A DNA stretch of 64,000 nt from contig NZ_OANU01000009.1 of assembly GCF_900089835.1 (NCBI RefSeq), positions 1 to 64,000 on the forward strand, given 5' to 3'. The stretch comes from Vibrio thalassae (GTDB lineage: Bacteria > Pseudomonadota > Gammaproteobacteria > Enterobacterales > Vibrionaceae). Of this stretch, positions 28,827-37,376 are shown one piece after another (the first letter of the stretch is position 1; every line of letters begins with the position of its first letter). Under the pieces are notes generated by a model. The model ran no database searches. It was not told the DNA's origin and worked only from the letters and a program-made list of their open reading frames with translations. The translations under genes and the position numbers were made by a program.

Positions 28827-30716
28827 ATGAATAGAACAGTAACTAAGTTGGCGTTAATTCTCGCCTCAATGACCAGTGGGTGGGCTATGGCTACACCAGA
28901 TTTATCGACTACTCAAGCACCTGTACTTTCTATCGGAGATAAACTCGTCCTAGGTCGTGTTGAGAGTGTTTACTATCAAGATATTGAAGCGCTTAAAGGT
29001 ATCCCTTTTGTTGGCAAGGTCGATACGGGAGCGGACACCACGTCGATGCACGCTGAAGATATCCATGTCACCAGCGACAACCCCAAGTACCAGGGGTTAA
29101 CGGATGAAAAACTGTTGCAGACTATTGTCGATGAATATGGCGGTTCTGCGAGTGACTGGTGGTTAGAAGAATTTGATAATGAAGAACGAAACTTTGGCGG
29201 GATGGTGACGTTTACGCTTCGTCATCCTTATACGGGAGAGAAAATTACTATGGAGCGGCCTTTGGCGCGCACCAGTGTGATTCGCAGTCGAACCAGTGCG
29301 ACCCCTATTTATCGTCCAGTGATTACTTTACCGTTAACCATTGCAGGTAAGACGGTGGACACCGAGGTGAATTTAACCGACAGAAGCGGATTTAGTGCGC
29401 CAATCCTAATCGGTAAGACGTTTTTAGCTGACAATGCATGGGTGATGGCAGGGTACGATTACCTGCAAGAACAAAGAGATGCTCAAGTCATTGGCCGTCG
29501 GGAGTCTGGGGAGGTCGACGGTGTACCAGTCGATGTGAGTCTGTCGTTACAAAATAACTACAGTGTCCTCAACGCCCAGAATATTGAATTAAATAAGAAA
29601 GAGAATAAGGTGAGTTTTGATTTGGTTGGTAAAGACAAATCAAAGAAGCGAGTGACTTACCCCTTGGTAAAAATGCTTTCTGTTAGTGGTAAAGAATACC
29701 CAGTGATCTTTGTGCCATTTAAAGGCGGTAAAGACTTCGAACAGACAATCCAGGTGTATTTAAAAGATCGCTCTAAATACAGCTCTCAGCTTCGCTTGGG
29801 TTTAAACACTCTCAGTAAAAACTTTATCGTTGATACAGGGGCGATACATAAGCTCGATAAAAAGAAACAGAGCTTTGAGTCTCGTATGAAGAACAAACCG
29901 CTGGTGGTTTCACCTGTGGAAAGTTTGATTCTTGATGGTTACGAGCTGTATGCGGAGCCGTCATTTGCGGTGAGCACACCACTGCTAAAAGTCGCAAGCT
30001 TTGAAATGATTGAAGCGAAAGATCGTGACATAGTTGAGTATTACTTGTCGAATGACCAAGGTAATAGCGAGAAAATCCGTAAGACTATCCTCCGTAAAAT
30101 CAAAGTCGGTGACACGGTGCGTCCTGTGGTTGATGGCGAATTTATCGTAGGTGATAAAAAAGTGACGGTCGAATTTGCTTTGGAAACGTTGGACAGTGAT
30201 GAAGGTGACAAGCCGTATTTCATCATAGGCAAGCACACCGCAAAATCGGGTGTTCTGGTTAATACTCGCAGTGAAAACTTATTAGATGCCTACCCAGTAT
30301 TCACGGCAGGTCACATTGAAAATGCCACAGTGGAAGGGTTGCAGTTCCCTGTGAAATTGGACACGGGTGCCGATGTCAGTTCAATGAATGCGTTGGATAT
30401 CAAGCAGTTTAAGAAAAATGGCAAGGATATGGTGACATTCACCTACGCCAACGATATGGGAATGCAACAAGAGTTTACGCGTGAAGTGGTCGACGTCATG
30501 CGCATTAAAGCCAAAGCGGGAGAGGAAGCAAATGTGCGTCCAGTTGTTGAAATGCGAGTGAAGCTTGGGGATGTTGAGAAGACCGTTCGAGTGAATCTAC
30601 AAGACCGATCTCGCTTCCATTACAGTATGATTCTAGGGAAAAACTTCCTTAAATATGGTGCAGTAGTGAGTAGTGATGAAAACTTCTTACTAGGCAATGA
30701 TATTGGCAGTCATTAA
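28827..30716 (+). CDS. Secreted multi-module retropepsin-like protein (RimB/PF05618-related)
   Basis: 629 residues with a signal peptide ending near ...SGWAMA. The family is often named ATP-dependent zinc protease or RimK/LysX-associated; its fold is that of retropepsins, and RimB of Pseudomonas is a characterised relative. Intact active-site-type motifs DTGAD occur at residues 66 and 512. Four tandem modules can be seen from the recurring end motif (DRSGFSAPILIGKTFL, DRSKYSSQLRLGLNTL, PYFIIGKHTA, DRSRFHYSMILGKNFL). Modules two and three have lost the DTGA. The ATG at 28827 is chosen because it starts the signal peptide. Followed by a bidirectional terminator. Confidence 0.75.
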   Translation: MNRTVTKLALILASMTSGWAMATPDLSTTQAPVLSIGDKLVLGRVESVYYQDIEALKGIPFVGKVDTGADTTSMHAEDIHVTSDNPKYQGLTDEKLLQTIVDEYGGSASDWWLEEFDNEERNFGGMVTFTLRHPYTGEKITMERPLARTSVIRSRTSATPIYRPVITLPLTIAGKTVDTEVNLTDRSGFSAPILIGKTFLADNAWVMAGYDYLQEQRDAQVIGRRESGEVDGVPVDVSLSLQNNYSVLNAQNIELNKKENKVSFDLVGKDKSKKRVTYPLVKMLSVSGKEYPVIFVPFKGGKDFEQTIQVYLKDRSKYSSQLRLGLNTLSKNFIVDTGAIHKLDKKKQSFESRMKNKPLVVSPVESLILDGYELYAEPSFAVSTPLLKVASFEMIEAKDRDIVEYYLSNDQGNSEKIRKTILRKIKVGDTVRPVVDGEFIVGDKKVTVEFALETLDSDEGDKPYFIIGKHTAKSGVLVNTRSENLLDAYPVFTAGHIENATVEGLQFPVKLDTGADVSSMNALDIKQFKKNGKDMVTFTYANDMGMQQEFTREVVDVMRIKAKAGEEANVRPVVEMRVKLGDVEKTVRVNLQDRSRFHYSMILGKNFLKYGAVVSSDENFLLGNDIGSH

Positions 30717-30727
30717 GCCAATCCAAT

Positions 30728-30757
30728 AAAAACGGCAGCGCTTAAGCGCTGCCGTTT
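30728..30757. terminator. Bidirectional terminator
   Basis: AAAACGGCAGCGCTT and AAGCGCTGCCGTTTT are perfect 15-base complements. It separates the convergent retropepsin-like and CNNM genes. Confidence 0.9.
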
Positions 30758-30773
30758 TGTTTTTTGCTAGCAA

Positions 30774-31904
30774 TTATTGCTGCTCATCTTTCTTGATATC
30801 GGTGTCCGGTTTCTTTTCAGGTTCTGGAAGCGTATCAATTTCTTCATACTCATCTTCATCAGAACCGTCAATCATGCTGTGTTTTTCTTTCCAATGCTCC
30901 CAGCGTTGGTAAGCAAGCTCTTGCATGTCGGTTGTTTTATCAGCTTCATCGACAATCTCTTGACCTAGCAAATGCTCAAAGATGTCCTCTAGCGTAATAA
31001 TGCCTTGGATGGTGCCGTATTCGTCCACAATCATTGCTATCTGTAGGCGTGCAGCCATCATTTGCTCAAATGCTTTAGGCAACATTATGGTGTTAAACAA
31101 CACATGAATCGGGCGCATCACTGAACCTAATTGCTTCTCACCACAGCCCTGTTGTTGCAGCTTAAACAGTTCTAATCGGTGGACAAAACCGAGAATATTG
31201 TCTTTTTGCTGGCTGTAGACAAGCGGACGCGAGAATGGCGTCTCTTTGTGCTGATCCAAGAACTCATTGATCGTCATTTCAGCGGCAACGCGGAAAACCA
31301 CAGGACGTGGCGTCATAACCTGCGTTACTGGAATATCTTGAATATTAAGAATATTGTTCAAGATATTAGATTCACCTTCAGCAAACTCACCACTTTCTCT
31401 TGCGAGCATAGCCATAGCGGAGAGTTCATCACGCATTTTCGGAGCTTCATGGCCACGAGCAAGGCGTTTAGTGATCTGTTCAGAGAACCAAACAAATGGC
31501 GTTAATGCCCATACCATCCAGCGCAGCACGGTAGCCGATGTAGGCGCAAGCTGACGCCAGTATGTGGCACCGATGGTTTTCGGTACGATTTCTGAAAGTA
31601 CTAATATACCCAGAGTCAATACCGCAGAGAACACACCTAACCATTGGCTGCCGAATACTTTTGCCGCTTGTGCACCTGCTGTAGCAGCACCGATGGTGTG
31701 AGCAATAGTATTCAGCGTCAGGATAGACGCAAGGGGGCGGTCAAGCTCTGCTTTTAACTTAGTGAGTTTGTCAGCAGCAGGGTGCCCTTGTTGTCTAAGT
31801 TGCGCTAGGTAGCTTGGTGTAATACTAAGTAGAACAGCTTCAAGCACCGAACAGATAAAAGAGACACCGATAGCGACCGTAATGTAAACCGTTAAAAGAA
31901 ACAT
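30774..31904 (-). CDS. CNNM/DUF21 membrane protein with CBS pair
   Basis: 376 residues. The N-terminal CNNM (DUF21) domain has about four membrane helices (ICSVLEAVLLSITPSYLAQL, LNTIAHTIGAATAGAQAA, LGILVLSEIVPKTIGATYW). A CBS pair follows at about 195-320 (VMTPRPVVFRVAAEMTINEF and IVDEYGTIQGIITLEDIFE). The C-terminal transporter-associated (CorC/HlyC) domain found in longer relatives is absent and replaced by an acidic tail. Relatives are linked to divalent cation, especially magnesium, transport. Confidence 0.85.
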   Translation of the reverse strand: MFLLTVYITVAIGVSFICSVLEAVLLSITPSYLAQLRQQGHPAADKLTKLKAELDRPLASILTLNTIAHTIGAATAGAQAAKVFGSQWLGVFSAVLTLGILVLSEIVPKTIGATYWRQLAPTSATVLRWMVWALTPFVWFSEQITKRLARGHEAPKMRDELSAMAMLARESGEFAEGESNILNNILNIQDIPVTQVMTPRPVVFRVAAEMTINEFLDQHKETPFSRPLVYSQQKDNILGFVHRLELFKLQQQGCGEKQLGSVMRPIHVLFNTIMLPKAFEQMMAARLQIAMIVDEYGTIQGIITLEDIFEHLLGQEIVDEADKTTDMQELAYQRWEHWKEKHSMIDGSDEDEYEEIDTLPEPEKKPDTDIKKDEQQ

Positions 31905-32222
31905 TCATTTCCTAATATGTGCACACATCAACCTAACTTTGCTGCCAACGAGCCTGTGCATTGTTGGTGAGTGCTTAAAAAACAGTAGCCGTACAACCGA
32001 TTTATCAGGCTTATTAATTGTGCGACTGTGCATTTATGGGACTTTATGTAATAAATTACAAGGTTTCAAACTCAATATTCACCTAACAAATTGTGAGTTA
32101 TTGCTCATAAAACGGTTAAATCTCGGTCATAAGTGATAAAGATAGGCGACAAACCTTTGCCAGATGGGGGCTTTATGATTTAGAGTGGGCTCTAACTCGA
32201 TAACATGAAGAAGGGAAACCTA
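31905..32222. other. Divergent region between CNNM gene and hupA
   Basis: 318 bases, AT-rich, with no credible gene. It must carry the promoters of both flanking genes. The short open frame within it has no ribosome site and no protein-like features. AGAAGGGAAACCTA just before 32223 supplies the hupA ribosome site. Confidence 0.6.
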
Positions 32223-32495
32223 ATGAACAAGACCCAATTAATCGACTTTATCGCTGAAAAAGCAGACCTATCTAAAGCACAAGCAAAAGCAGCGCTTGAA
32301 GCGACGCTTTCAGGTGTTTCTGAAGCGCTAACTGAAGGTGACCAAGTTCAACTAATTGGTTTTGGTACGTTCAAAGTAAACCACCGTGCAGCACGCACTG
32401 GTCGTAATCCAAAAACTGGTGAAGAGATCCAAATCGCTGCAGCGAACGTTCCAGCATTTGTAGCTGGTAAAGCGCTAAAAGACGCAGTTAAATAA
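32223..32495 (+). CDS. hupA: DNA-binding protein HU-alpha
   Basis: 90-residue histone-like protein that bends and compacts DNA. It shows the HU signature [20 protein letters not shown] near 46-65 and the ending [11 protein letters not shown]. The ATG at 32223 ([14 protein letters not shown]) matches the family; the upstream codons are leader. The order hupA, DUF1481 lipoprotein gene and nearby purDH matches the E. coli hupA-yjaH region. Confidence 0.97.
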   Translation: MNKTQLIDFIAEKADLSKAQAKAALEATLSGVSEALTEGDQVQLIGFGTFKVNHRAARTGRNPKTGEEIQIAAANVPAFVAGKALKDAVK

Positions 32496-32500
32496 TTTCT

Positions 32501-32531
32501 ACAGCACCGATGTGTACATCGGTGCTGTTTT
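32501..32531 (+). terminator. hupA intrinsic terminator
   Basis: ACAGCACCGATG and CATCGGTGCTGT form a stem of 12 bp with a TGTA loop region and a TTTT tail, directly after the hupA stop codon. Confidence 0.88.
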
Positions 32532-32700
32532 CCTCTACAGCGGTTGATCGATAAATGTGTTAGCCGACTTAGTGCGCTTATCCATCAATCTCTCTCCCAA
32601 TACTCAGAATTGAAGTGAACGCCTTGTGATTCATGCTGCCTTACAGTGAGGAGAAGGCGTTGTTTGCCTACGTTGCTTTTATTTGAGGTTTTAAACATCG

Positions 32701-33393
32701 ATGAAGAAAACTCTGTTGGTATCAGTGTTAGTCGCAATGCTAGCTGGTTGCTCTTCTTCCCCGTCACCCTCCCTTAATCAATATTCGGAATACACGGGTG
32801 GTCAAACACTAGGGGATGCGACAAGTTTATATTGGTATACCGAGCGTCTAACAAAGCCATTCAGTGCTGCTGACTACGTCAATATGAACGACTATGGTTG
32901 GTATAAATCCAATTACCGTTGGAGCGGTGGCACACTGCGTGAGTTTGTACGAGAAGGGGTACAGAACGAGCTAGATTCTGGTTCCGTCAACTACCGTATT
33001 CATGTGCGTTTCAATAAAGACGGTGAAGCTATTTATCAGCAATATCGTCGTAATGGTAAAGTGTTACCGATTAAACGCGCCCAATTAGAGAATTATCAGC
33101 GTGAAGCTGATTTGCTTGTCGATAGGGTGAAAGAACAAGACAGCGATGGCCTAGAGCTTATTCAAGGGCATTGGAATGGTCAAACATTAGAAACTTGTAG
33201 CGGTATTGAGTTTAGCAAGATTAAGTTTGAGCAAAGCTTGCCTGATTTTGTCGTTCAACGCTTAGCGGAAGTGGAAAGTTATGTCGCGTTTCTGGGTAGT
33301 ACTCGACTTACTGGAGCAAAAGTAGAGCAGTTGTTGATGCTCTCTGATGGTTCGACCGATTGTATAAAGCGTCCAGTACTTATCACAGAATAA
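32701..33393 (+). CDS. DUF1481 lipoprotein (YjaH-like)
   Basis: 230 residues with a lipoprotein signal peptide ending in the lipobox LAGC (Cys17). The mature part is rich in aromatic residues (DATSLYWYTERLT, NDYGWYKSNYRW). Position after hupA fits the DUF1481 family of E. coli YjaH. Its function is unknown; from the lipobox it is expected at an envelope membrane. Confidence 0.85.
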   Translation: MKKTLLVSVLVAMLAGCSSSPSPSLNQYSEYTGGQTLGDATSLYWYTERLTKPFSAADYVNMNDYGWYKSNYRWSGGTLREFVREGVQNELDSGSVNYRIHVRFNKDGEAIYQQYRRNGKVLPIKRAQLENYQREADLLVDRVKEQDSDGLELIQGHWNGQTLETCSGIEFSKIKFEQSLPDFVVQRLAEVESYVAFLGSTRLTGAKVEQLLMLSDGSTDCIKRPVLITE

Positions 33394-33421
33394 CTTGATA
33401 AACTCGACCATAGATTCGAAT

Positions 33422-33455
33422 AAAAGAAGGGCGCTCAATAGAGCGCCCTTCTTTT
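33422..33455. terminator. Bidirectional terminator before purD
   Basis: AAAAGAAGGGCGCTC and GAGCGCCCTTCTTTT are perfect complements around a four-base loop. It ends both the DUF1481 gene and the convergent purHD transcript. Confidence 0.9.
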
Positions 33456-33475
33456 ATGTATTGATAAAGCGGGGG

Positions 33476-34765
33476 TTACTCACCTTGTTCACGTGCAATG
33501 GCGCGATAGCCAATGTCGTTGCGGTGGAACATACCATCCCAGCGAATCTGCTTCGTTAGCTCATAAGCTCGTGCTTGAGCTTCAGATACCGTGTTGCCTA
33601 GTGCTGTAGCGCATAGTACGCGGCCGCCGTTTGTAACAACGTTGCCGTCTTTATTCGTCGTGCCTGCATGGAAGATCTTCTCACCTTCAATGTCTTTAGT
33701 GGGTAAGCCAGAGATGACGTCCCCTTTGTGGTAAGATGCTGGGTAACCACCTGCCGCTAGCACGATACCGATAGAGGCACGTGGGTCCCACTTAGACTCA
33801 ACTTGGTCTAGCTTCTTGTCGATAGCGGCTTGGCATAGCTCAACCATGTCTGATTGCATGCGCATCATGATAGGTTGTGTCTCTGGGTCACCGAAACGGC
33901 AGTTATATTCGATAACTTTAGGTGTACCGTCTTTGTCGATCATCAGGCCTGCATATAGGAAACCTGTGTACGGGTTACCTTCTGACGCCATACCGCGAAC
34001 AGTTGGGTAGATAACTTCTTCCATGATGCGGTTGTGGATGTCTTGAGTGACGACTGGTGCAGGAGAATATGCACCCATGCCGCCAGTATTAGGACCTGTG
34101 TCCTTATCGCCAACACGTTTGTGGTCTTGGCTCGTTGCCATTGGCAATACGTTTTCGCCATCAACCATTACGATGAAGCTTGCTTCTTCGCCGTCTAGGA
34201 ACTCTTCGATAACCACACGGCTGCCAGCGTCGCCAAATGCGTTGCCAGCGAGCATGTCTTTGATTGCGTCTTCCGCTTCTTCAAGTGTCATCGCTACAAT
34301 AACACCTTTACCAGCCGCAAGACCGTCAGCCTTAACAACGATCGGGGCGCCTTGCTCACGAACGTAAGCCAGTGCAGGCTCAATTTCCGTGAAGTTAGCG
34401 TAAGCCCCCGTTGGGATTGCGTGACGAGCAAGAAAGTCTTTGGTGAATGCTTTTGAGCCCTCTAGCTGCGCTGCAGCCTGAGTAGGGCCAAAGATCGCAA
34501 GACCGGCTTCTTGGAATGCATCAACCACACCAATCACAAGTGGCGCTTCAGGGCCAACAATGGTTAGCTCAATGTTTTTCTCTTTAGCAAACGCAACCAG
34601 ACCTTGAATGTCTTCAACGTCAATAGCAACGTTTTCTAGTTTGGGCTCAAGTGCCGTACCTGCGTTCCCTGGTGCTACGAAAACCGTTTCAACATTTGGA
34701 TTCTGAGCGACTTTCCAACCCAGAGCGTGCTCACGACCACCAGCACCAATAATTAGAACGTTCAT
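33476..34765 (-). CDS. purD: Phosphoribosylamine-glycine ligase
   Basis: Second step of purine synthesis: phosphoribosylamine + glycine + ATP to GAR. 429 residues, an ATP-grasp enzyme. N-terminal IGAGGREHALGWK, ATP-grasp motifs PIVVKADGLAAGKGVIVA and EEFLDGEEASFIVMVDG, and the PurD signature RFGDPETQ near 290. Second gene of purHD, separated from purH by an ERIC element. Confidence 0.97.
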   Translation of the reverse strand: MNVLIIGAGGREHALGWKVAQNPNVETVFVAPGNAGTALEPKLENVAIDVEDIQGLVAFAKEKNIELTIVGPEAPLVIGVVDAFQEAGLAIFGPTQAAAQLEGSKAFTKDFLARHAIPTGAYANFTEIEPALAYVREQGAPIVVKADGLAAGKGVIVAMTLEEAEDAIKDMLAGNAFGDAGSRVVIEEFLDGEEASFIVMVDGENVLPMATSQDHKRVGDKDTGPNTGGMGAYSPAPVVTQDIHNRIMEEVIYPTVRGMASEGNPYTGFLYAGLMIDKDGTPKVIEYNCRFGDPETQPIMMRMQSDMVELCQAAIDKKLDQVESKWDPRASIGIVLAAGGYPASYHKGDVISGLPTKDIEGEKIFHAGTTNKDGNVVTNGGRVLCATALGNTVSEAQARAYELTKQIRWDGMFHRNDIGYRAIAREQGE

Positions 34766-34790
34766 TTAATAATCCTTTCAAAGTTTGGAT

Positions 34791-34913
34791 TACTCTAAGC
34801 AGTTGGTGTTGTAGCAAGGCAGTGCTTGAATTCATCCCCGGGAGCATAGCCTAGCTATGAGACCGGGGTGAATGAAAGCGCTAACGCGGCTACAGCGCCA
34901 AATGCGACGAGTA
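34791..34913. repeat. ERIC element between purH and purD
   Basis: A 123-base imperfect palindrome. The core arms TTCATCCCCGG and CCGGGGTGAA enclose GCATAGC-CTA-GCTATG. Outer arms GTTGTAGC/GCTACAGC and AGTGCTT/AAGCGCT continue the pairing, and the ends are TACTC and GAGTA. The core follows the enterobacterial repetitive intergenic consensus (CCCCAGGAGCTTA...GACTGGGGTGA), an element known in enterics and Vibrio. It ends two bases from the purH stop codon, so it would be transcribed within the purHD message. Confidence 0.85.
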
Positions 34914-34914
34914 A

Positions 34915-36522
34915 TTAGTGACGGAAGTGGCGCATGCCTGTAAAGATCATCGCCATGCCATGCTCGTCAGCCGCTGCGATAACTTCCTCATCACGCATAG
35001 AGCCACCTGGTTGGATAACGCACTTAATGCCAGCTTCTGCAGCAGCGTCAATGCCATCACGGAATGGGAAGAACGCATCGGATGCCATGACACAGCCTTC
35101 AACCTGTAGACCTTCGTCAGCGGCTTTGATGCCCGCGATTTTTGCAGAGTACACGCGGCTCATTTGACCAGCGCCCACGCCAATAGTCATGTCACCTTTC
35201 GAGTAAACGATCGCGTTTGACTTCACATACTTAGCCACTTTCCAGCAGAAAAGCGCGTCTTTTAGCTCTTCTTCTGTTGGTTGACGTTTAGAAACCACTT
35301 GAAGGTCATCAAGCGATACCATGCCTTGGTCGCGGTCTTGAACCAGAAGACCACCGTTAACGCGCTTAACGTCAAAACCCGTTGTCTTGGTTGTCCACTC
35401 GCCACATTCTAGTAGGCGAACGTTTTTCTTAGCCGCAACCACTTCTACTGCTTCCGCAGAAACAGAAGGGGCGATAATCACTTCAACGAACTGACGCTCA
35501 ACAATCGCTTTCGCTGTTTCTGCATCGAGCTCTTGGTTGAATGCGATGATGCCGCCAAACGCTGACGTTGGGTCTGTTTTGTAAGCGCGGTCATACGCTT
35601 CTAGGATGTCTTTACCTAGCGCAACGCCACATGGGTTGGCGTGTTTAACGATAACGCAAGCAGGTTCTGCAAACTCTTTCACACACTCAAGTGCTGCGTC
35701 AGTGTCAGCGATGTTGTTGTAAGACAAAGCTTTACCTTGGATTTGGCGAGCAGTAGATACAGAGGCTTCTTCTGGGTTTGCTTCTACGTAGAACGCCGCA
35801 TCTTGGTGGCTGTTCTCACCGTAGCGCATGTCTTGCTTCTTCACGAACTGTTGGTTAAACGTACGTGGGAACTTAGACTCCTCGTCACCTTCTTTGCTTT
35901 CTGTTGCAGAGGAGGCACCGTAAGATGGAACCATAGTGCCGAAGTAGTTCGCGATCATGCCGTCGTAAGATGCTGTGTGCTCAAACGCTGCGATAGCTAG
36001 GTCGAAACGTGTGTCTAATGTGAGAGATTTGTCGTTTGCGTCCATCTCAGCAATCACGCGATCGTAGTCGTGTGCATTAACAACGATAGTCACGTCTTTG
36101 TGGTTTTTCGCTGCAGAGCGAACCATAGTTGGACCGCCGATATCGATGTTCTCCACCGCGTCTTCTAGTGTGCAGCCTTCTTTTGCTACGGTTGCAGCAA
36201 ATGGGTAGAGGTTAACCACAACCATATCGATTGGGTTAATGCCGTGAGTTTCCATGACAGCGTCGTCTTGACCGCGACGACCTAGAACACCACCATGAAC
36301 TTTCGGGTGTAGAGTCTTGACGCGACCATCCATCATCTCAGGGAAGCCAGTGTAGTCAGATACTTCAGTTACTGCGATGCCTTTCTCTGCCAATAGGCGA
36401 GCTGTACCACCTGTTGATAGGATATCAACACCACGTTGTGCTAGCGCTTCGGCAAACTCAACAATACCAGTTTTGTCAGATACGCTGATAAGAGCGCGGC
36501 GAATTGGACGAGCGTTATTCAT
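34915..36522 (-). CDS. purH: Bifunctional AICAR transformylase / IMP cyclohydrolase
   Basis: Last two steps of IMP synthesis. 535 residues. The N-terminal cyclohydrolase (MGS-like) domain has [26 protein letters not shown] and [15 protein letters not shown]. The C-terminal transformylase part has the catalytic KHANPCG (Lys-His) near 285 and [12 protein letters not shown]. First gene of purHD. A PurR-like box lies about 200 bases upstream of the start. Confidence 0.97.
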   Translation of the reverse strand: MNNARPIRRALISVSDKTGIVEFAEALAQRGVDILSTGGTARLLAEKGIAVTEVSDYTGFPEMMDGRVKTLHPKVHGGVLGRRGQDDAVMETHGINPIDMVVVNLYPFAATVAKEGCTLEDAVENIDIGGPTMVRSAAKNHKDVTIVVNAHDYDRVIAEMDANDKSLTLDTRFDLAIAAFEHTASYDGMIANYFGTMVPSYGASSATESKEGDEESKFPRTFNQQFVKKQDMRYGENSHQDAAFYVEANPEEASVSTARQIQGKALSYNNIADTDAALECVKEFAEPACVIVKHANPCGVALGKDILEAYDRAYKTDPTSAFGGIIAFNQELDAETAKAIVERQFVEVIIAPSVSAEAVEVVAAKKNVRLLECGEWTTKTTGFDVKRVNGGLLVQDRDQGMVSLDDLQVVSKRQPTEEELKDALFCWKVAKYVKSNAIVYSKGDMTIGVGAGQMSRVYSAKIAGIKAADEGLQVEGCVMASDAFFPFRDGIDAAAEAGIKCVIQPGGSMRDEEVIAAADEHGMAMIFTGMRHFRH

Positions 36523-36722
36523 GCTTCTGTCTTCCTCAAGATCACGGAGTTAACGTTGCTGTGTGTAGGCATCATGCCTACGACATAAAGATAGTTGCCA
36601 AAATAGTGTGGATTGCACCATCATAGGGAGGTGACACGAATATTTTGGCAATTATCCTTGAGCAAAAAAACATCATTAGTGTCGATGGCGCGTATTCTAA
36701 CCAATCTATTACAAAAAAGCTC

Positions 36723-36738
36723 GCGCAATCGTTTGGCA
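36723..36738 (-). promoter_or_regulatory. PurR-like operator upstream of purH
   Basis: GCGCAATCGTTTGGCA resembles the PurR consensus (GCGCAAACGTTTGCGT type), with both half-sites and the central CG kept. Position upstream of purHD, a known PurR target in gammaproteobacteria, supports it. The minus strand promoter has not been located with certainty. Confidence 0.6.
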
Positions 36739-36807
36739 TCGTAAAAAAAAGTGCAAAAAAAAGGATTCTAGGCAAGTTTTGTAACAAAGAGGTTAATTTA
36801 AACGGTT

Positions 36808-37203
36808 ATGTTTCAGATAGGTGAGTTAGCAAAACGCTGCAAAGTCACGGCGGATACGTTGCGATTTTATGAGAAAAACCAGCTTATCGCTCCGGCAGGG
36901 CGCAGTGAGTCAGGGTATCGTCTTTATAATGAAGAGAGCCAAAAACAGGTCAGTTTTATTTTGAAAGCCAAAGAGCTGGGTCTGAGCTTAGATGAAATTA
37001 AAGAGTTGCTAGGGATTAAACTCGAAGCGACTGAGCATAGCTGTTCAGAAGTAAAAGCGATTACCTCAGCGAAGCTTATGGTTATCGATGAAAAAATCGC
37101 AGAGCTGACACGTATTCGCACTGCTCTGAAAAAAATCAATGACGCTTGTTGTGGACATGAACACGATGCGAGTCATTGCTCTATTTTAGCGGCATTGGAA
37201 TAA
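36808..37203 (+). CDS. zntR: Zn(II)-responsive MerR-family regulator ZntR
   Basis: 131-residue activator of zinc export. The MerR-type N-terminal helix-turn-helix reads FQIGELAKRCKVTADTLRFY. A long dimerisation helix follows. The metal-binding cysteines of ZntR are kept: Cys near residue 78 (HSCSEV), and the C-terminal CCGHEH...HCSIL. The export pump gene zntA is not in the window, so the target is elsewhere. It is divergent from purH. Confidence 0.9.
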   Translation: MFQIGELAKRCKVTADTLRFYEKNQLIAPAGRSESGYRLYNEESQKQVSFILKAKELGLSLDEIKELLGIKLEATEHSCSEVKAITSAKLMVIDEKIAELTRIRTALKKINDACCGHEHDASHCSILAALE

Positions 37204-37376
37204 CCATACCTCCCACCTAACCGCGAGCATACCAACCTAAGTTTTCACCTTTGATCGGTACCATTGTATAGGTGAAAGTTGCCAACACCTCTATAATCGC
37301 GCCTTTCCACCGTCATCCTGCTGGTAGCGTGGGGCTATAAAGTGCGGGGACGCGTATGTGAGAGACGAAAATTCAT

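Noticed and set aside
31939-32136. Small plus-strand frame upstream of hupA
   Set aside because: No ribosome site, no recognisable pattern, lies in a divergent promoter region.
37230-37290. Inverted repeat TTTCACCT...AGGTGAAA between zntR and cadC
   Set aside because: Eight-base arms with a 19-base loop and no T run; could be chance, and no regulator is indicated.
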